Below are positions 1 to 7,779 of a stretch of DNA of 64,000 nucleotides, piece after piece. Position numbers and translations under genes: made by a program. Source of the DNA: Pseudomonas piscis (GTDB lineage Bacteria > Pseudomonadota > Gammaproteobacteria > Pseudomonadales > Pseudomonadaceae); the NCBI RefSeq assembly GCF_009380155.1, contig NZ_WHUV01000001.1:1302001-1366000 (forward strand), written 5' to 3'. The first letter of the stretch is position 1; each line of letters begins with the position of its first letter. Below the pieces are notes generated by a model. It was given only the letters and a program-made list of their open reading frames with translations, did no database searches and was not told where the DNA came from.

Positions 1-379
1 CTTGCCGCTCATCCAGGCCTTGGAGCAACTCCACGGCCGACGGGGTGATCTGGCGGGCGATCTCGGCGATGGCTTGCTTGGCTTCACGGGTGCGTGCCTG
101 CAGCGCCGCATCATTGACCTGGTTGTCTCGGACCATCGACTGCAGGCGGTCGAGCCAGTCCAGGTAGCCTGGTAGCTGGGTGCTGCAATGCCAGCTCAGG
201 TGCTGCTGCAGGCGCTGGTTGAGCCAGCTCTTCTGCTCGCTGTTCATATCCAGGTAATCGTCAAGGGTCCAGGGAATGATCACGTCCAGGTTGCGGTAGG
301 CCAGGCCCACCCGGCTACAGGCACCCAGCAGCAGGCTGGCGATCAGCAAGGCGATGAGGAAGTAGTACCGGCGCGACAT
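1..379 (-). CDS. DUF6279-type lipoprotein, C-terminus beyond window edge
   Basis: Only the first 126 codons are inside the window; the gene continues past the left edge. The product starts MSRRYYFLIALLIASLLLGAC, so it has a short basic n-region, a hydrophobic helix and a lipobox (LLGAC) with the lipidated Cys at residue 21. The mature part is helical and rich in Trp, Leu and Gln (for example DDYLDMNSEQKSWL), which fits the DUF6279 lipoproteins common in pseudomonads; function unknown. It follows the porin gene on the same strand with a gap of 66 bp, so co-transcription is possible. The family assignment is from memory of the sequence pattern; the lipoprotein call is visible directly. Confidence 0.75.
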   Translation of the reverse strand, partial: MSRRYYFLIALLIASLLLGACSRVGLAYRNLDVIIPWTLDDYLDMNSEQKSWLNQRLQQHLSWHCSTQLPGYLDWLDRLQSMVRDNQVNDAALQARTREAKQAIAEIARQITPSAVELLQGLDERQ

Positions 380-445
380 ATCCAGGTCCTTGGGTGTGCG
401 GGTTGCTGCATCTGAACCCCGATGGCCCCCGGCAGTTCAGCTCTT

Positions 446-1165
446 CTAGTAGAAGCTCCGCTCGGCCTTGAAGGTCAGCAGGCCGTCGCAGCGGCTGTTG
501 TGTCCAGAATAGGCCGGGCAATCGCTGCCGTTGAGGCTGGAGTCGCTGTAGATCAGGTTGAGATCGATCCCCAGCCATGGGCGGGAGAACTTGATAGACC
601 AGTCGTTGAAGCTGGAGATGTAGCCGCCCTTGGCCACCGACACGGCATTGTTCAGGCGGTAGGTGCTGTACTTGACGCTGACCCCGATCCCGAACGGAGG
701 GTTGCCGCCCAAGTCGGCGAACAGGGTGCTGTTGCGTCGGTCCGGGTCGTTGCTGAAAGCCGCGCCGAAACGGCTGCCCAGCAGGCTCAGGCCGCCGTAG
801 AGCTGCTGGCTGTCCTGGGTGCGCAATTGCGGATAGTTGTAGTGGATCACTCCCAGTTCATAGCCCAGGTTCTGGTCGAGGGGCTGCTTGAAGCCCAGGT
901 AGGAATCGACCTCCAGGCGGCTCGCGGGGCTCAGGCCCAGGCTTGGCGACCACTGGCCGAAGTACCAGCCGCTGTCGTGGTCCAGGTCGAGGCCGCCATG
1001 GAAGGAGCCGCTGGAAGATGGTTTGACCAGGCCCTGGGCCATGCTGCGGCTGGGGCTGGTGCCCAGCTTGAGGTCGAAGTCGCCCAGCTCGCGCTGGAAG
1101 ATCTGCGCTTGGGCCAGCGGGCACGCCAGGGCCAGGCAGATGGCCAGGAAAGTGGGTTTGCGCAT
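446..1165 (-). CDS. TorF-family putative outer membrane porin
   Basis: The 239-aa product has a clear Sec signal peptide (MRKPTFLAICLALACPLAQAQ, cleavage after AQA). The mature part alternates aromatic and polar residues as in outer membrane beta strands and ends in a terminal aromatic (ERSFY), the usual C-terminal signature of Gram-negative beta barrels. Motifs such as GGLDLDHDSGWYFGQWSPS and YLGFKQPLDQNLGYELG match the TorF-type putative porin family (TIGR02001-like), typical length about 230-250 aa. Two cysteines near the C-terminus (DCPAYSGHNSRCDG) could form a disulphide. An AAGGAG ribosome site lies 7 bases before the ATG. Substrate unknown. Confidence 0.8.
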   Translation of the reverse strand: MRKPTFLAICLALACPLAQAQIFQRELGDFDLKLGTSPSRSMAQGLVKPSSSGSFHGGLDLDHDSGWYFGQWSPSLGLSPASRLEVDSYLGFKQPLDQNLGYELGVIHYNYPQLRTQDSQQLYGGLSLLGSRFGAAFSNDPDRRNSTLFADLGGNPPFGIGVSVKYSTYRLNNAVSVAKGGYISSFNDWSIKFSRPWLGIDLNLIYSDSSLNGSDCPAYSGHNSRCDGLLTFKAERSFY

Positions 1166-1306
1166 GCAGCACTCCTTGGACTGCGGGGAGTGACAGCCTG
1201 GGATGGCTGAAACGATTTATCCAGAGGGCTGCAAGGATACCGGTCGTGGCCTGCAGGTTCGGGCCGTTCGTCGATTTTTGCGGGAGCGGGGGGAGAAGGT
1301 AGCGCC

Positions 1307-1339
1307 GGTCCCGACGCTTGGAGCAAGCGTCAGGGGACC
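1307..1339 (-). terminator. Strong hairpin downstream of the 62-aa gene
   Basis: GGTCCC+GACGCTTG pairs with CAAGCGTC+GGGACC around a GAG loop, with a 2-nt bulge on one side. It lies just after the stop of the 62-aa gene on the minus strand and before the porin gene. There is no T-tract on either side, so it is either a non-canonical terminator or an mRNA-stabilising hairpin. Confidence 0.5.
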
Positions 1340-1357
1340 AGGAAAAGCGGGGGAGTA

Positions 1358-1546
1358 TTACTTCTTGCCGAGGCTGATCTGCTTGGACGGGCTGAAGGTC
1401 TGGCCGCTGACGCCCTTGGCGATCTGCTGGATCTGGCCACCGGATTTCAGGAAGGCCGCGACCTGTTCATTGATCGATTCGCTGGTTTCCACCACGGGGA
1501 CAGGTTTGACTTTGCTGCTGGAGTTTTTTACTCGCATGATTGCCAT
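1358..1546 (-). CDS. Conserved Pseudomonas small protein, unknown function
   Basis: A 62-aa basic protein starting MAIMRVKNSSSKVKP and ending in SKQISLGKK. The centre (ESINEQVAAFLKSGGQIQQIAKGV) can form an amphipathic helix followed by a Gly-rich turn; the N- and C-termini are rich in Lys and Ser. No signal peptide or membrane helix. An AAAGG site 5 bases before the ATG supports the first Met over the internal one at residue 4. Sequence of this type occurs in other pseudomonads in my memory, but I know of no function. The AT-rich stretch just upstream would carry its promoter. Confidence 0.6.
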   Translation of the reverse strand: MAIMRVKNSSSKVKPVPVVETSESINEQVAAFLKSGGQIQQIAKGVSGQTFSPSKQISLGKK

Positions 1547-1895
1547 TTAACCTTTGGGAAAATTAATTTGGCCAGCCATCCTAACAGACTCGCCCGATAA
1601 TTGTTTGTTTCCCCGGGTGTTAGTGCAGGTCGGAGTTTATTCTTGCTCTTGAAGCGGTATCTCGAATATGTCGCTAAGTCGCTGTTTTAAATAAGACCTG
1701 CCCGGCCAGTGGCGGCTGCGGCGCGAGGGAGAATGGCCAAGATGGCGACCCCTGGCCTGACGAATGGGCTGCAGTCTGTCGCCAAAGCCAGGAAAACCGC
1801 AGCCTGGCGCGGATTTTCCGCCGCGGTGCCACAGCGGCGCCAACCTGGCCATGGAAAACAGGTAGAATGCCGCCCACGCAATGAGGGTATTGGAA
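1547..1895. other. Intergenic region between the 62-aa gene and cvfB
   Basis: About 350 bp without a supportable gene. The first 140 bp are AT-rich for this genome (runs such as TTGTTTGTTT and TTTTAAATAA) and probably hold the divergent promoters. The rest is GC-rich, and its short open frames look like compositional artefacts. Confidence 0.5.
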
Positions 1896-2732
1896 ATGGC
1901 TTTAGTCGGGCGTTACAACAGTTTGCAAGTGGTTAAACATACCAACTTCGGTTTGTATCTGGATGGCGGTGCGGATGGCGAGATATTGCTGCCCAATCGT
2001 TATATCCCCAAGGATATTCCCAGTGAAGATGAAGACTGGCTGAACGTTTTTGTTTACCTGGATAGTGCAGACAAGTTGATTGCAACAACCGAGAAGCCGA
2101 AAGTCCAGGTCGGTGAGTTCGCCAGCCTCAAGGTCGTCGAAGTCAACAGCATCGGCGTCTTCCTGGACTGGGGACTGTCCAAGGACCTGCTGTTGCCGTA
2201 TTCCGAGGAAAAGCGCCAGCTCAATGCCGGTGATTACTGCGTGGTGCATGTCTACCTGGACCGCCACACCCGTCGCATCACCGCTACGGCTCGCCTGGAT
2301 CGTTACCTGGACAAGACCCCGGCCAATTACCAGGCCGGCCAGGAAGTCGACCTGCTGGTGGTGGAGTCCACCGACATGGGCTTCAAGGCGATCATCAACA
2401 ACAAGCACTGGGGCCTGATCCACAAGAACGAGGTGTTCAAGTTCCTGCGTTCCGGCATGCAGGAAAAGGGCTTCATCAAGGAGCTGCGTGCCGATGGCAA
2501 GATCAGCCTCAGCCTGCAACCTGTGGGGGCCCAGGCCGCCAGCAGCCTGAACGCCAAGATCCTGGCCAAGCTGCGGGAAAACAACGGCACCCTGGAGGTC
2601 AGCGACAAGAGCGACCCGGCCCTGATCAGCCGCCTGTTCGGGGTCAGCAAGGGCAATTTCAAGAAGGCCATCGGCGCCCTCTACAAGCAGGGCGAGATCG
2701 TCATCCACGCCGATCGTATCGAGCTCAGCTAA
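1896..2732 (+). CDS. CvfB-type S1 RNA-binding protein
   Basis: The product (278 aa from this start) has tandem S1-type OB folds: MALVGRYNSLQVVKHTNFGLYL with GGADGEILLP, then VEVNSIGVFLDWGLSKDLLLP, then a third repeat STDMGFKAIINNKHWGLIH. It ends with a winged-helix-like part (ISRLFGVSKGNFKKAIGALYKQGEI). This order is that of the CvfB/YitL family, cytosolic RNA-binding proteins that affect virulence factor or ribosome-related expression in Gram-positives; the Pseudomonas role is not established. I chose the ATG at 1896 because a GAGGG site lies just upstream; an upstream in-frame ATG at 1881 would put that site inside the coding region. Confidence 0.88.
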   Translation: MALVGRYNSLQVVKHTNFGLYLDGGADGEILLPNRYIPKDIPSEDEDWLNVFVYLDSADKLIATTEKPKVQVGEFASLKVVEVNSIGVFLDWGLSKDLLLPYSEEKRQLNAGDYCVVHVYLDRHTRRITATARLDRYLDKTPANYQAGQEVDLLVVESTDMGFKAIINNKHWGLIHKNEVFKFLRSGMQEKGFIKELRADGKISLSLQPVGAQAASSLNAKILAKLRENNGTLEVSDKSDPALISRLFGVSKGNFKKAIGALYKQGEIVIHADRIELS

Positions 2733-2750
2733 GGCTCGTTCCCTTCCACT

Positions 2751-2771
2751 CCGGGGGCTTGGCGTCCCCGG
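2751..2771. terminator. Hairpin between convergent cvfB-type and lysR genes
   Basis: CCGGGG pairs with CCCCGG around a 9-nt loop in the 47-bp gap between two convergent stops. No T-tract, so this is a weak terminator candidate. Confidence 0.35.
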
Positions 2772-2779
2772 GGCGGCTC

Positions 2780-3700
2780 TCAGGCCACTTCGGCGGACGC
2801 CGTTGGCGCAAAATCCAGCAAGTCGATGAAGTTCTCCAGCAGTGGCGAGGCATTGAGCCGGTTGTGGCTCATGTACAGGCCGATGCCGGGATTCGGCTTG
2901 CGCCCCAGCGCTGTCAACGGGCGGAACACCACCTTGTCCCGCAGGGTGGTATCGGCCACCGATTCCGGTACCAGCGCCACTCCGAAACCACAGGCTACCA
3001 AGCCGATCTGGGTATGGACCCGCGCCGCTTCCTGGACCACCCGGGGCTGGAAACCGGCGGCTGCGCACAGGCCCATCAACTGGCTGTGGTATCCGCTGCC
3101 CAGGGGCTGGGGGGTGAACACGAAAGGCTCGTCGGCAAACTCCTGCAAACGCACCTCCTGGCTGTTGGCCAGTGGATGCCCGGCAGGCAGGGCCATGACG
3201 ATCCGCTCGTCGAGGATCAAGCGTGATTCGATGGAGTCGGCAGGCAAGGGCAACAGGCGCATGAAGGCGATATCCGCCTCGCCCGCCAACAGGGCCTTGG
3301 CCTGGCTGGCGGAGGGCATCTCGCGGATGACCAGCCGGACCTTGGGATAGCTTTCGCGAAAACGCCGCAGGCCATGGAGCAGGCCATCGTAGTAGGTCAG
3401 GGACAGGGTGCAGATGGTGAGCTGGCCGGCGATACCTGCACCGACCTGGCGCGCTTGCTCGATACCCTGCTCCAGGTCCTTCAAGGTGCGGTAGGCGACA
3501 TCGAGGAATGTCGAGCCGGCCGGGGTCAGCCTGACCTCGCGTCGGTTGCGGATGAAGAGGCCGAAGCCGAGCTTCTGCTCGAGGCGATGGATAGCCTGGC
3601 TCAGGGCCGGTTGCGCCATGAACAGGCGGTTGGCGGCCTTGTGGAAGTTCAGTTCCTCGGCGACCGCGATGAACTGCCTGAGCAGGCGGGTCTCGACCAT
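2780..3700 (-). CDS. LysR-family regulator, divergent from an SDR gene
   Basis: The 306-aa product has the N-terminal winged HTH (LLRQFIAVAEELNFHKAANRLFMAQPALSQAIHRLEQKLG) and a type-2 periplasmic-binding-like effector domain from about residue 90. It ends with a Pro/Ala tail. The start MVETRLLRQF is preferred because GAGGG lies 10 bases upstream; an ATG 9 bases further up leaves that site abutting the start. It is divergent from the SDR gene, and the interval carries inverted GATA/TATC half-sites, so it very likely controls that gene and itself. The overall pattern is near the BenM/CatR branch (aromatic effectors), but the ligand cannot be read from sequence. Confidence 0.85.
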   Translation of the reverse strand: MVETRLLRQFIAVAEELNFHKAANRLFMAQPALSQAIHRLEQKLGFGLFIRNRREVRLTPAGSTFLDVAYRTLKDLEQGIEQARQVGAGIAGQLTICTLSLTYYDGLLHGLRRFRESYPKVRLVIREMPSASQAKALLAGEADIAFMRLLPLPADSIESRLILDERIVMALPAGHPLANSQEVRLQEFADEPFVFTPQPLGSGYHSQLMGLCAAAGFQPRVVQEAARVHTQIGLVACGFGVALVPESVADTTLRDKVVFRPLTALGRKPNPGIGLYMSHNRLNASPLLENFIDLLDFAPTASAEVA

Positions 3701-3779
3701 TTCTCGCATTCCCTCGTTGGCATTGAGCGACAGGCCGCCATCATAGAGGCGCCGCCGGCAGGCTCCAACCGGGCCCGGG

Positions 3780-3819
3780 CTGATAGCTGCGGGGTATCAG
3801 TGGCGCATCGATAAAGTAT
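3780..3819. promoter_or_regulatory. Probable LysR operator: two inverted GATA/TATC pairs
   Basis: CTGATA (3780-3785) is the exact inverse of TATCAG (3795-3800) with a 9-nt spacer, giving a TGATA..TATCA dyad with LysR-like spacing. A second pair, GATA-AAG-TATC, follows at about 3810. Both lie between the divergent lysR and SDR genes, the normal place for LysR recognition and activation sites. Confidence 0.5.
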
Positions 3820-3875
3820 CAAGTCCTCCCGTTGTTTGTTGTTAAGGTGCGGGCGACACAACAGGAGAGGCCAAC

Positions 3876-4721
3876 ATGGATTTCAAGGGTAGGACTGCCA
3901 TCGTCACCGGGGGCGGACGCGGCCTGGGCCTGGACTATGCCCGCGCGTTGGCCGGGCTGGGCGCCCGGGTGGTGATCAGCGACCTGGGCACCGATCGCCT
4001 GGGCGCGGGCGCCGATGAGCAGGTGGCCGTCACCGCGGCGCGTATGCTGCAGGCCGAAGGCGGGCAGGTGGTCGCCCATGCCGGCGACCTGGCCGATGAA
4101 GCCACGGCCCGGCAGTTGGTGGCCCTGGCCGTCGATACTTTCGCCGGGGTGGACATCATCATCCATAACGCCGGCTGGGTCGGTTACCAGGGCATCGAGG
4201 ACACCGACCGCGAGTTTCTTTCGCGGGCGCTGGACGTCAACGTGCAGGCGCCGACCTGGTTGTGCAAGCACGCCTGGCCCTATCTCAAGCGTTCTGGCGC
4301 GGCGCGGGTGGTCCTGACCACCTCGGACCGGGCCATGTATCAGCAGTATGCCCAACCCGGGCTGTTGGCCTATGCGGCCGGCAAGATGGCCCAGTTGGGC
4401 ATCATGAATGCCCTGGGCATGGAGGGGCGGGAGCACGGGATCCTGGTGAACGCCGTCTCGCCGGTGGCCAAGACCCGGATGTGGGGCGTGACCGAGGCCC
4501 CGGTCGAGCTCAAGCCGGAATGGGTGACCCCGGGAGTGCTCTACCTGGCCAGCGCCGCTTGCCGTGATAGTGGCTACGTACTGCGGGCCAGCAATGGCCA
4601 GTTCACCGCGACCCGCTTCAGTGAGAACCCCGGGGTCGACTATCCCCGGAGCCTGGCTCGGGTCGCGGCGAGCAGTGTCGAGGATGTCGCCCGCCTGTGG
4701 GAGCAAATCAAGGAAGGCTGA
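3876..4721 (+). CDS. NAD(P)-dependent short-chain dehydrogenase/reductase
   Basis: A 281-aa classical SDR. The Rossmann nucleotide loop TGGGRGLG is at residues 11-18. Asp36 at the end of beta-2 (VVISDLG) favours NAD over NADP. HNAG replaces the usual NNAG at 97-100. Asn122, Ser150 and the YAAGK motif (Tyr166, Lys170) complete the catalytic tetrad. Sequence style (GRGLGLDYARALAGLGARVVISDLG) resembles the SDR domain of multifunctional beta-oxidation type enzymes, so an oxidised hydroxyacyl or alicyclic substrate is plausible, but none is proven. GGAG lies 10 bases upstream of the ATG. Divergent lysR suggests substrate-induced expression. It ends 6 bp from the convergent MFS gene. Confidence 0.85.
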   Translation: MDFKGRTAIVTGGGRGLGLDYARALAGLGARVVISDLGTDRLGAGADEQVAVTAARMLQAEGGQVVAHAGDLADEATARQLVALAVDTFAGVDIIIHNAGWVGYQGIEDTDREFLSRALDVNVQAPTWLCKHAWPYLKRSGAARVVLTTSDRAMYQQYAQPGLLAYAAGKMAQLGIMNALGMEGREHGILVNAVSPVAKTRMWGVTEAPVELKPEWVTPGVLYLASAACRDSGYVLRASNGQFTATRFSENPGVDYPRSLARVAASSVEDVARLWEQIKEG

Positions 4722-4727
4722 GCGGCC

Positions 4728-5888
4728 TCAGGACAGCGCCGCGCACGAGGGCTGCAGCCGTTGTTGGCTCAGCAGCAGGCCCCCGCCAAGCAGCAGGCCG
4801 CTACCAGCAACCAGCAGGGCCAGTTGCAGGCTGCCACTGAAGTGGCTGCTCAGCGCCGCCAGGAGTGGGCCGCTCAACTGGCCCACGGCGAAACAGGCGG
4901 TGAGCAAGCCGGTGTTGCGCTGGACGGCGTGGGGCGCCAGCTCCCGGGAACGTTGCATCACCAGTTGCATGCAGGCCAGGAACGGCGTGCCGCACAGCAG
5001 CACCCCCAGCAACAGCCCCCAGCCGCTGTCCAGCAGGCAGGCGAAGACGCCGATGGCCTGTAGCCACAAAGTCGCGACCAGCCAGTGGCGGGTGCTGTCC
5101 GGATAGTGCCGGCGCAGGCTGACCAGCAATACCCCCAGGGCCGCGACCATGCCGAACCCGGGCCAGAACAGATCGGCCTGCCATTGGCCATGGAATTGGG
5201 TGCTGGCCATTTGCGCGAGAAAGGTCGCGGGGATGATGTAGCCCATGCCGTACAAACCGTAGACCAGCCCCAGGCGGCCCACGCCAGGCTCGCTCACGGG
5301 GTTGGCCTGGCCGGTACCCTGCGGGCCGGTGCCGGCCTGGGGCAGGATCGGCAGGATGACCAGCAGCATCAACAAGGCCACTGCGGCGTACAGCAGCCAC
5401 AGGTCGGCCGAGTCGTGCCCCAGCAGATTGGAGCCCAGGGCCAGCAGGCCGGTGAGCATGATGCCCAGCCCGGGGCCGGCGAACACCAGTGCTCCCAGCC
5501 GCGGGCGCCCGGCAGCCTGGGCCAGGGGCTGGCTCAAGGCGGTGATCATCACCAGAGCCCAGGCGCTGGCCACCCCGGCGCCGAAACGCAGGAGCAAATG
5601 CGGCCAGAAGCCCTGGGCCCAGAACGACGCCAGGGTCAGCAGCACGCACAGCCACAACCCTCCCAGCAGGCGCCCGCGCACCTGGGACGGGCGTCGTGCC
5701 AGCATCGCATCCAGGGCGCCGATGAGATAACCCAGGTAGTTGGCGGCGGCTATCAGTCCGCCGGCAGTCAGGTCGACCTGGCCTTCGCTGATCAGGTGCG
5801 GCAACTGCGGGGTCAGGGCGAAGCGGCCAATGCCCATGGCCAGCATCAGGGCAACGAAACTGGCGAGCAGACGGATCAGGGGAGACAT
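4728..5888 (-). CDS. YbfB/YjiJ-family MFS transporter
   Basis: A 386-aa integral membrane protein with about 12 hydrophobic helices. The N-terminus (LLASFVALMLAMGIGRFALTPQLPHLI) carries the GxGRFxxTP.LP signature of the YbfB/YjiJ MFS branch, and helix 2-3 holds the loop LDAMLARRPSQVRGR. Length fits the family (about 390 aa). It is divergent from a PtrR-like LysR gene, which probably regulates it. Substrate unknown; the link to a PtrR-like regulator makes a small amine or metabolite efflux role one option. Confidence 0.82.
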   Translation of the reverse strand: MSPLIRLLASFVALMLAMGIGRFALTPQLPHLISEGQVDLTAGGLIAAANYLGYLIGALDAMLARRPSQVRGRLLGGLWLCVLLTLASFWAQGFWPHLLLRFGAGVASAWALVMITALSQPLAQAAGRPRLGALVFAGPGLGIMLTGLLALGSNLLGHDSADLWLLYAAVALLMLLVILPILPQAGTGPQGTGQANPVSEPGVGRLGLVYGLYGMGYIIPATFLAQMASTQFHGQWQADLFWPGFGMVAALGVLLVSLRRHYPDSTRHWLVATLWLQAIGVFACLLDSGWGLLLGVLLCGTPFLACMQLVMQRSRELAPHAVQRNTGLLTACFAVGQLSGPLLAALSSHFSGSLQLALLVAGSGLLLGGGLLLSQQRLQPSCAALS

Positions 5889-5962
5889 GGTCGTTGTTCC
5901 AGTGACAGGGGGGATGACCGTCAGGCTAGAGTCGATTGACTTTCGTTAAAAATGAATAATAT

Positions 5963-5977
5963 TGAGCAACTTGTTCA
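5963..5977. promoter_or_regulatory. Dyad operator between MFS gene and PtrR-like lysR
   Basis: TGAGCAACTTGTTCA is a 15-bp imperfect palindrome (12 of 15 positions symmetric) with the T-N11-A layout typical of LysR sites. It sits 16 bp before the lysR start and about 75 bp before the divergent MFS start. Confidence 0.5.
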
Positions 5978-5992
5978 GTTTTGGAGAAGGTT

Positions 5993-6886
5993 ATGGAGTT
6001 CAGCCAACTGCGTATCTTCCAGGCCGTAGCCGAAGAAGGCTCCATCACCCGGGCCGCCGAGCGCTTGCACCGGGTGCCGTCGAACCTGTCGACCCGGCTC
6101 AAGCAATTGGAGGATCAACTGGGCGTCGAGCTGTTCCTGCGCGAGCGCCAGCGCCTGCAACTGTCGCCGGCGGGCAAGGTGTTGCTGGACTATGCCGCGC
6201 GCCTGTTCGCCCTGCACGACGAGGCCCAGGTAGCGGTGCTGGGGGGCCAGCCGGCCGGCGACTTTGTCCTGGGTACCATGTACAGCACGGCGGCCATTCA
6301 CCTGCCGGGGCTCCTGGCGCGATACCACCGTACCTATCCGGCGGTGAACCTGCATGTGCAATCCGGCCCCACGGGCGAGCTGCTCGAAGGGCTGCTCGCC
6401 GGACGCCTGGATGCCGTGCTGGTGGACGGGCCGATGGAGCTGGCGGGGCTGGACGGCGTGCCCTTGTGCAGGGAGAACCTGGTGTTGATCAGCGAGATCG
6501 ATCATCCGCCGGTGCACACGGCCCTGGATGTCGAGGGGCGGGCGGTATTCACCTTTCGCCAGGGCTGTTCCTATCGCACTCGCCTGGAGTCCTGGTTCGC
6601 CCATTACCATGCGGCAATGGGCCGGGCCATGGAGATCGAGTCCTACCAGAGCATGCTGGCCTGCGTGATCGCCGGTTCAGGGATTGCCCTGATGACTCGT
6701 TCGATGCTCGACAGCCTGCCCGGGCGCGAAAGCGTGGCGGTGCATCCCCTGGCCGAGCCGTTCGCCCACTGCACCACCTGGTTGATGTGGCGCAAGGGCA
6801 TGGTGGGGGCCAACCTCAATGCCTGGATCGAACTGCAACAAGGCTCCGCTGGTCCGATAGAGCAGTCGGTGCGTGCCTTGGCATGA
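5993..6886 (+). CDS. LysR-family regulator, PtrR (YneJ)-like
   Basis: The 297-aa product starts MEFSQLRIFQAVAEEGSITRAA and has an N-terminal HTH with the sequence RVPSNLSTRLKQLEDQLGVELF. This is very close to what I recall of E. coli YneJ/PtrR (RVPSNLTTRIRQLEEDLGVDLF), as are the C-terminal motifs ESYQSMLACVIAGSGIALM and CSYRTRLESWF. PtrR regulates putrescine/GABA-linked genes in E. coli; whether the effector is the same here is unknown. The ATG at 5993 has GGAGAAGG 2 bases upstream; a TTG 12 bases earlier is less likely. Divergent from the YbfB-type MFS gene, with a shared dyad. Confidence 0.85.
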   Translation: MEFSQLRIFQAVAEEGSITRAAERLHRVPSNLSTRLKQLEDQLGVELFLRERQRLQLSPAGKVLLDYAARLFALHDEAQVAVLGGQPAGDFVLGTMYSTAAIHLPGLLARYHRTYPAVNLHVQSGPTGELLEGLLAGRLDAVLVDGPMELAGLDGVPLCRENLVLISEIDHPPVHTALDVEGRAVFTFRQGCSYRTRLESWFAHYHAAMGRAMEIESYQSMLACVIAGSGIALMTRSMLDSLPGRESVAVHPLAEPFAHCTTWLMWRKGMVGANLNAWIELQQGSAGPIEQSVRALA

Positions 6887-7020
6887 GCGGTCCTGGGCGA
6901 TTGGCCATAATCCAGTAACAGTTCATTGCCATTACAGGGCAGCGCGCGGGAAAACTTAGGACTATTATCTGCTTGAGGCGGCGTATGACAGCCGCTTGGC
7001 ATGACCCTTGAGGGGGCACT

Positions 7021-7149
7021 ATGAAAGACAAACTGCAAAGCTGGCTGCACGACCTTGGCGTTGCACTGGGCCTGATCGAGCCACCGCTGCAACCGGTGCC
7101 GATTCCTACCGAGGAAGAACTGCGGCGCCGTCGGCAACGTCGTCGCTGA
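7021..7149 (+). CDS. PA1414-family small protein
   Basis: A 42-aa protein starting MKDKLQSWLHDLGVALGLIE, then a Pro-rich segment (PPLQPVPIPT) and an Arg-rich C-terminus (RRRRQRRR). It matches the PA1414-type small proteins of Pseudomonas as I remember them. In P. aeruginosa this gene lies in the same neighbourhood as gbuA and the PA1418 symporter, both present here, so synteny supports the call. The N-terminal half can form an amphipathic helix; the Arg tail could bind RNA or membranes. A GAGGGGG site precedes the ATG. A TATTAT hexamer at 6963 is a reasonable -10. P. aeruginosa PA1414 is, from memory, low-oxygen induced; no perfect Anr box is visible here. Confidence 0.8.
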   Translation: MKDKLQSWLHDLGVALGLIEPPLQPVPIPTEEELRRRRQRRR

Positions 7150-7156
7150 TCTCGCT

Positions 7157-7186
7157 GCGAGAGCGGGGACAGGCCCCGGCTCTCGC
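7157..7186 (+). terminator. 12-bp hairpin directly after the PA1414-like gene
   Basis: GCGAGAGCGGGG pairs with CCCCGGCTCTCGC (one bulged G) around an ACAGG loop, beginning 8 nt after the stop codon. There is no T-run after it. It probably ends or protects the short PA1414-type transcript. Confidence 0.55.
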
Positions 7187-7227
7187 CCGCAGCTCCCTGA
7201 CGCCGGGCCGCAAGCCGGCCCTGCGAA

Positions 7228-7488
7228 TCAATCCTCTTGTCGCCGTGACATCTCCAACAACCACTCGATCAGCTCCTGAACGCAGCGCAGTTCCTGGAGC
7301 GCGCGTTGTTCCTCGCCGGTGGGAACGCACAGGCCGAAGCGGTCCTCCAGGCGCCAGAGCAACTCTTCCAGATCATCCCGCTCCAGCCCAAGGTCCCTGA
7401 GCTCGCTGTCGTCGTCCAGGCAGGTGCGTTCGCCCAGCCAGCAGCGAATGAGCGCATGCACGGCCCGACGGGCTTCGCTGCGGTTCAT
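7228..7488 (-). CDS. Acyl-carrier-protein-like small protein lacking the phosphopantetheine Ser
   Basis: An 86-aa acidic protein. Residues 31-56 (DLGLERDDLEELLWRLEDRFGL then CVP) align without gaps to the ACP helix II region (typical [21 protein letters not shown] then IP), followed by an ACP-like helix IV (LRCVQELIEWLLE). At the Ser that carries 4'-phosphopantetheine in ACPs, this protein has Arg37 (ERD in place of DSL), so it cannot be a normal carrier. It starts 27 bp after a second ACP-like gene, so the two are probably an operon. Possible roles: a structural or regulatory ACP mimic binding fatty acid or envelope enzymes. The fold call is my alignment, not a database result. Confidence 0.65.
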   Translation of the reverse strand: MNRSEARRAVHALIRCWLGERTCLDDDSELRDLGLERDDLEELLWRLEDRFGLCVPTGEEQRALQELRCVQELIEWLLEMSRRQED

Positions 7489-7515
7489 CGGACCGCCTTG
7501 GGCGATGATCGCGGG

Positions 7516-7779
7516 TCACGGATGCATGGGGCGAAGGTCCCGGCGCCGGGTCTTTTCCAGGATGAACAGGCTCAGTTCGCTGATGGAGTGGATCCAGTAC
7601 AGGTCGTGTTCGGCGTCGAGTCGGATGTCGAACTCGTTTTCCAGGCTGTGCAACAGGGCCTTGAGGTCCAGGGAGTAGGTGTCGCTGGTTTGCGCCTGGC
7701 TGGGAGGGGTCCGCCATTTCTGCGCCATTTGGGCTTCGATGGCCTGGCGGATGCTTTGCTGGATGTCGAAACGGTCCAT
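7516..7779 (-). CDS. Acyl-carrier-protein-like small protein, Ser retained
   Basis: An 87-aa protein starting MDRFDIQQSIRQAIEAQ. Residues 34-53 (TYSLDLKALLHSLENEFDIR) line up position for position with the ACP region around the modified Ser ([17 protein letters not shown]). Ser36 falls on the phosphopantetheine site, but the preceding Asp is Tyr. Helix I spacing is longer than usual (a TPPSQAQTS insert) and a helix IV-like segment follows (IHSISELSLFILEK). GAGG lies 5 bases upstream of the ATG; longer upstream frames lack such a site. Operon with the Ser-less paralogue downstream. Whether it is phosphopantetheinylated is open. Confidence 0.65.
   Translation of the reverse strand: MDRFDIQQSIRQAIEAQMAQKWRTPPSQAQTSDTYSLDLKALLHSLENEFDIRLDAEHDLYWIHSISELSLFILEKTRRRDLRPMHP

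Noticed and set aside
6901..6914. TTGGCCATAATCCA as an Anr/Dnr box before the PA1414-like gene
   Set aside because: Only 7 of 10 consensus positions match, and it would be about 67 bp upstream of the likely start instead of about 41.
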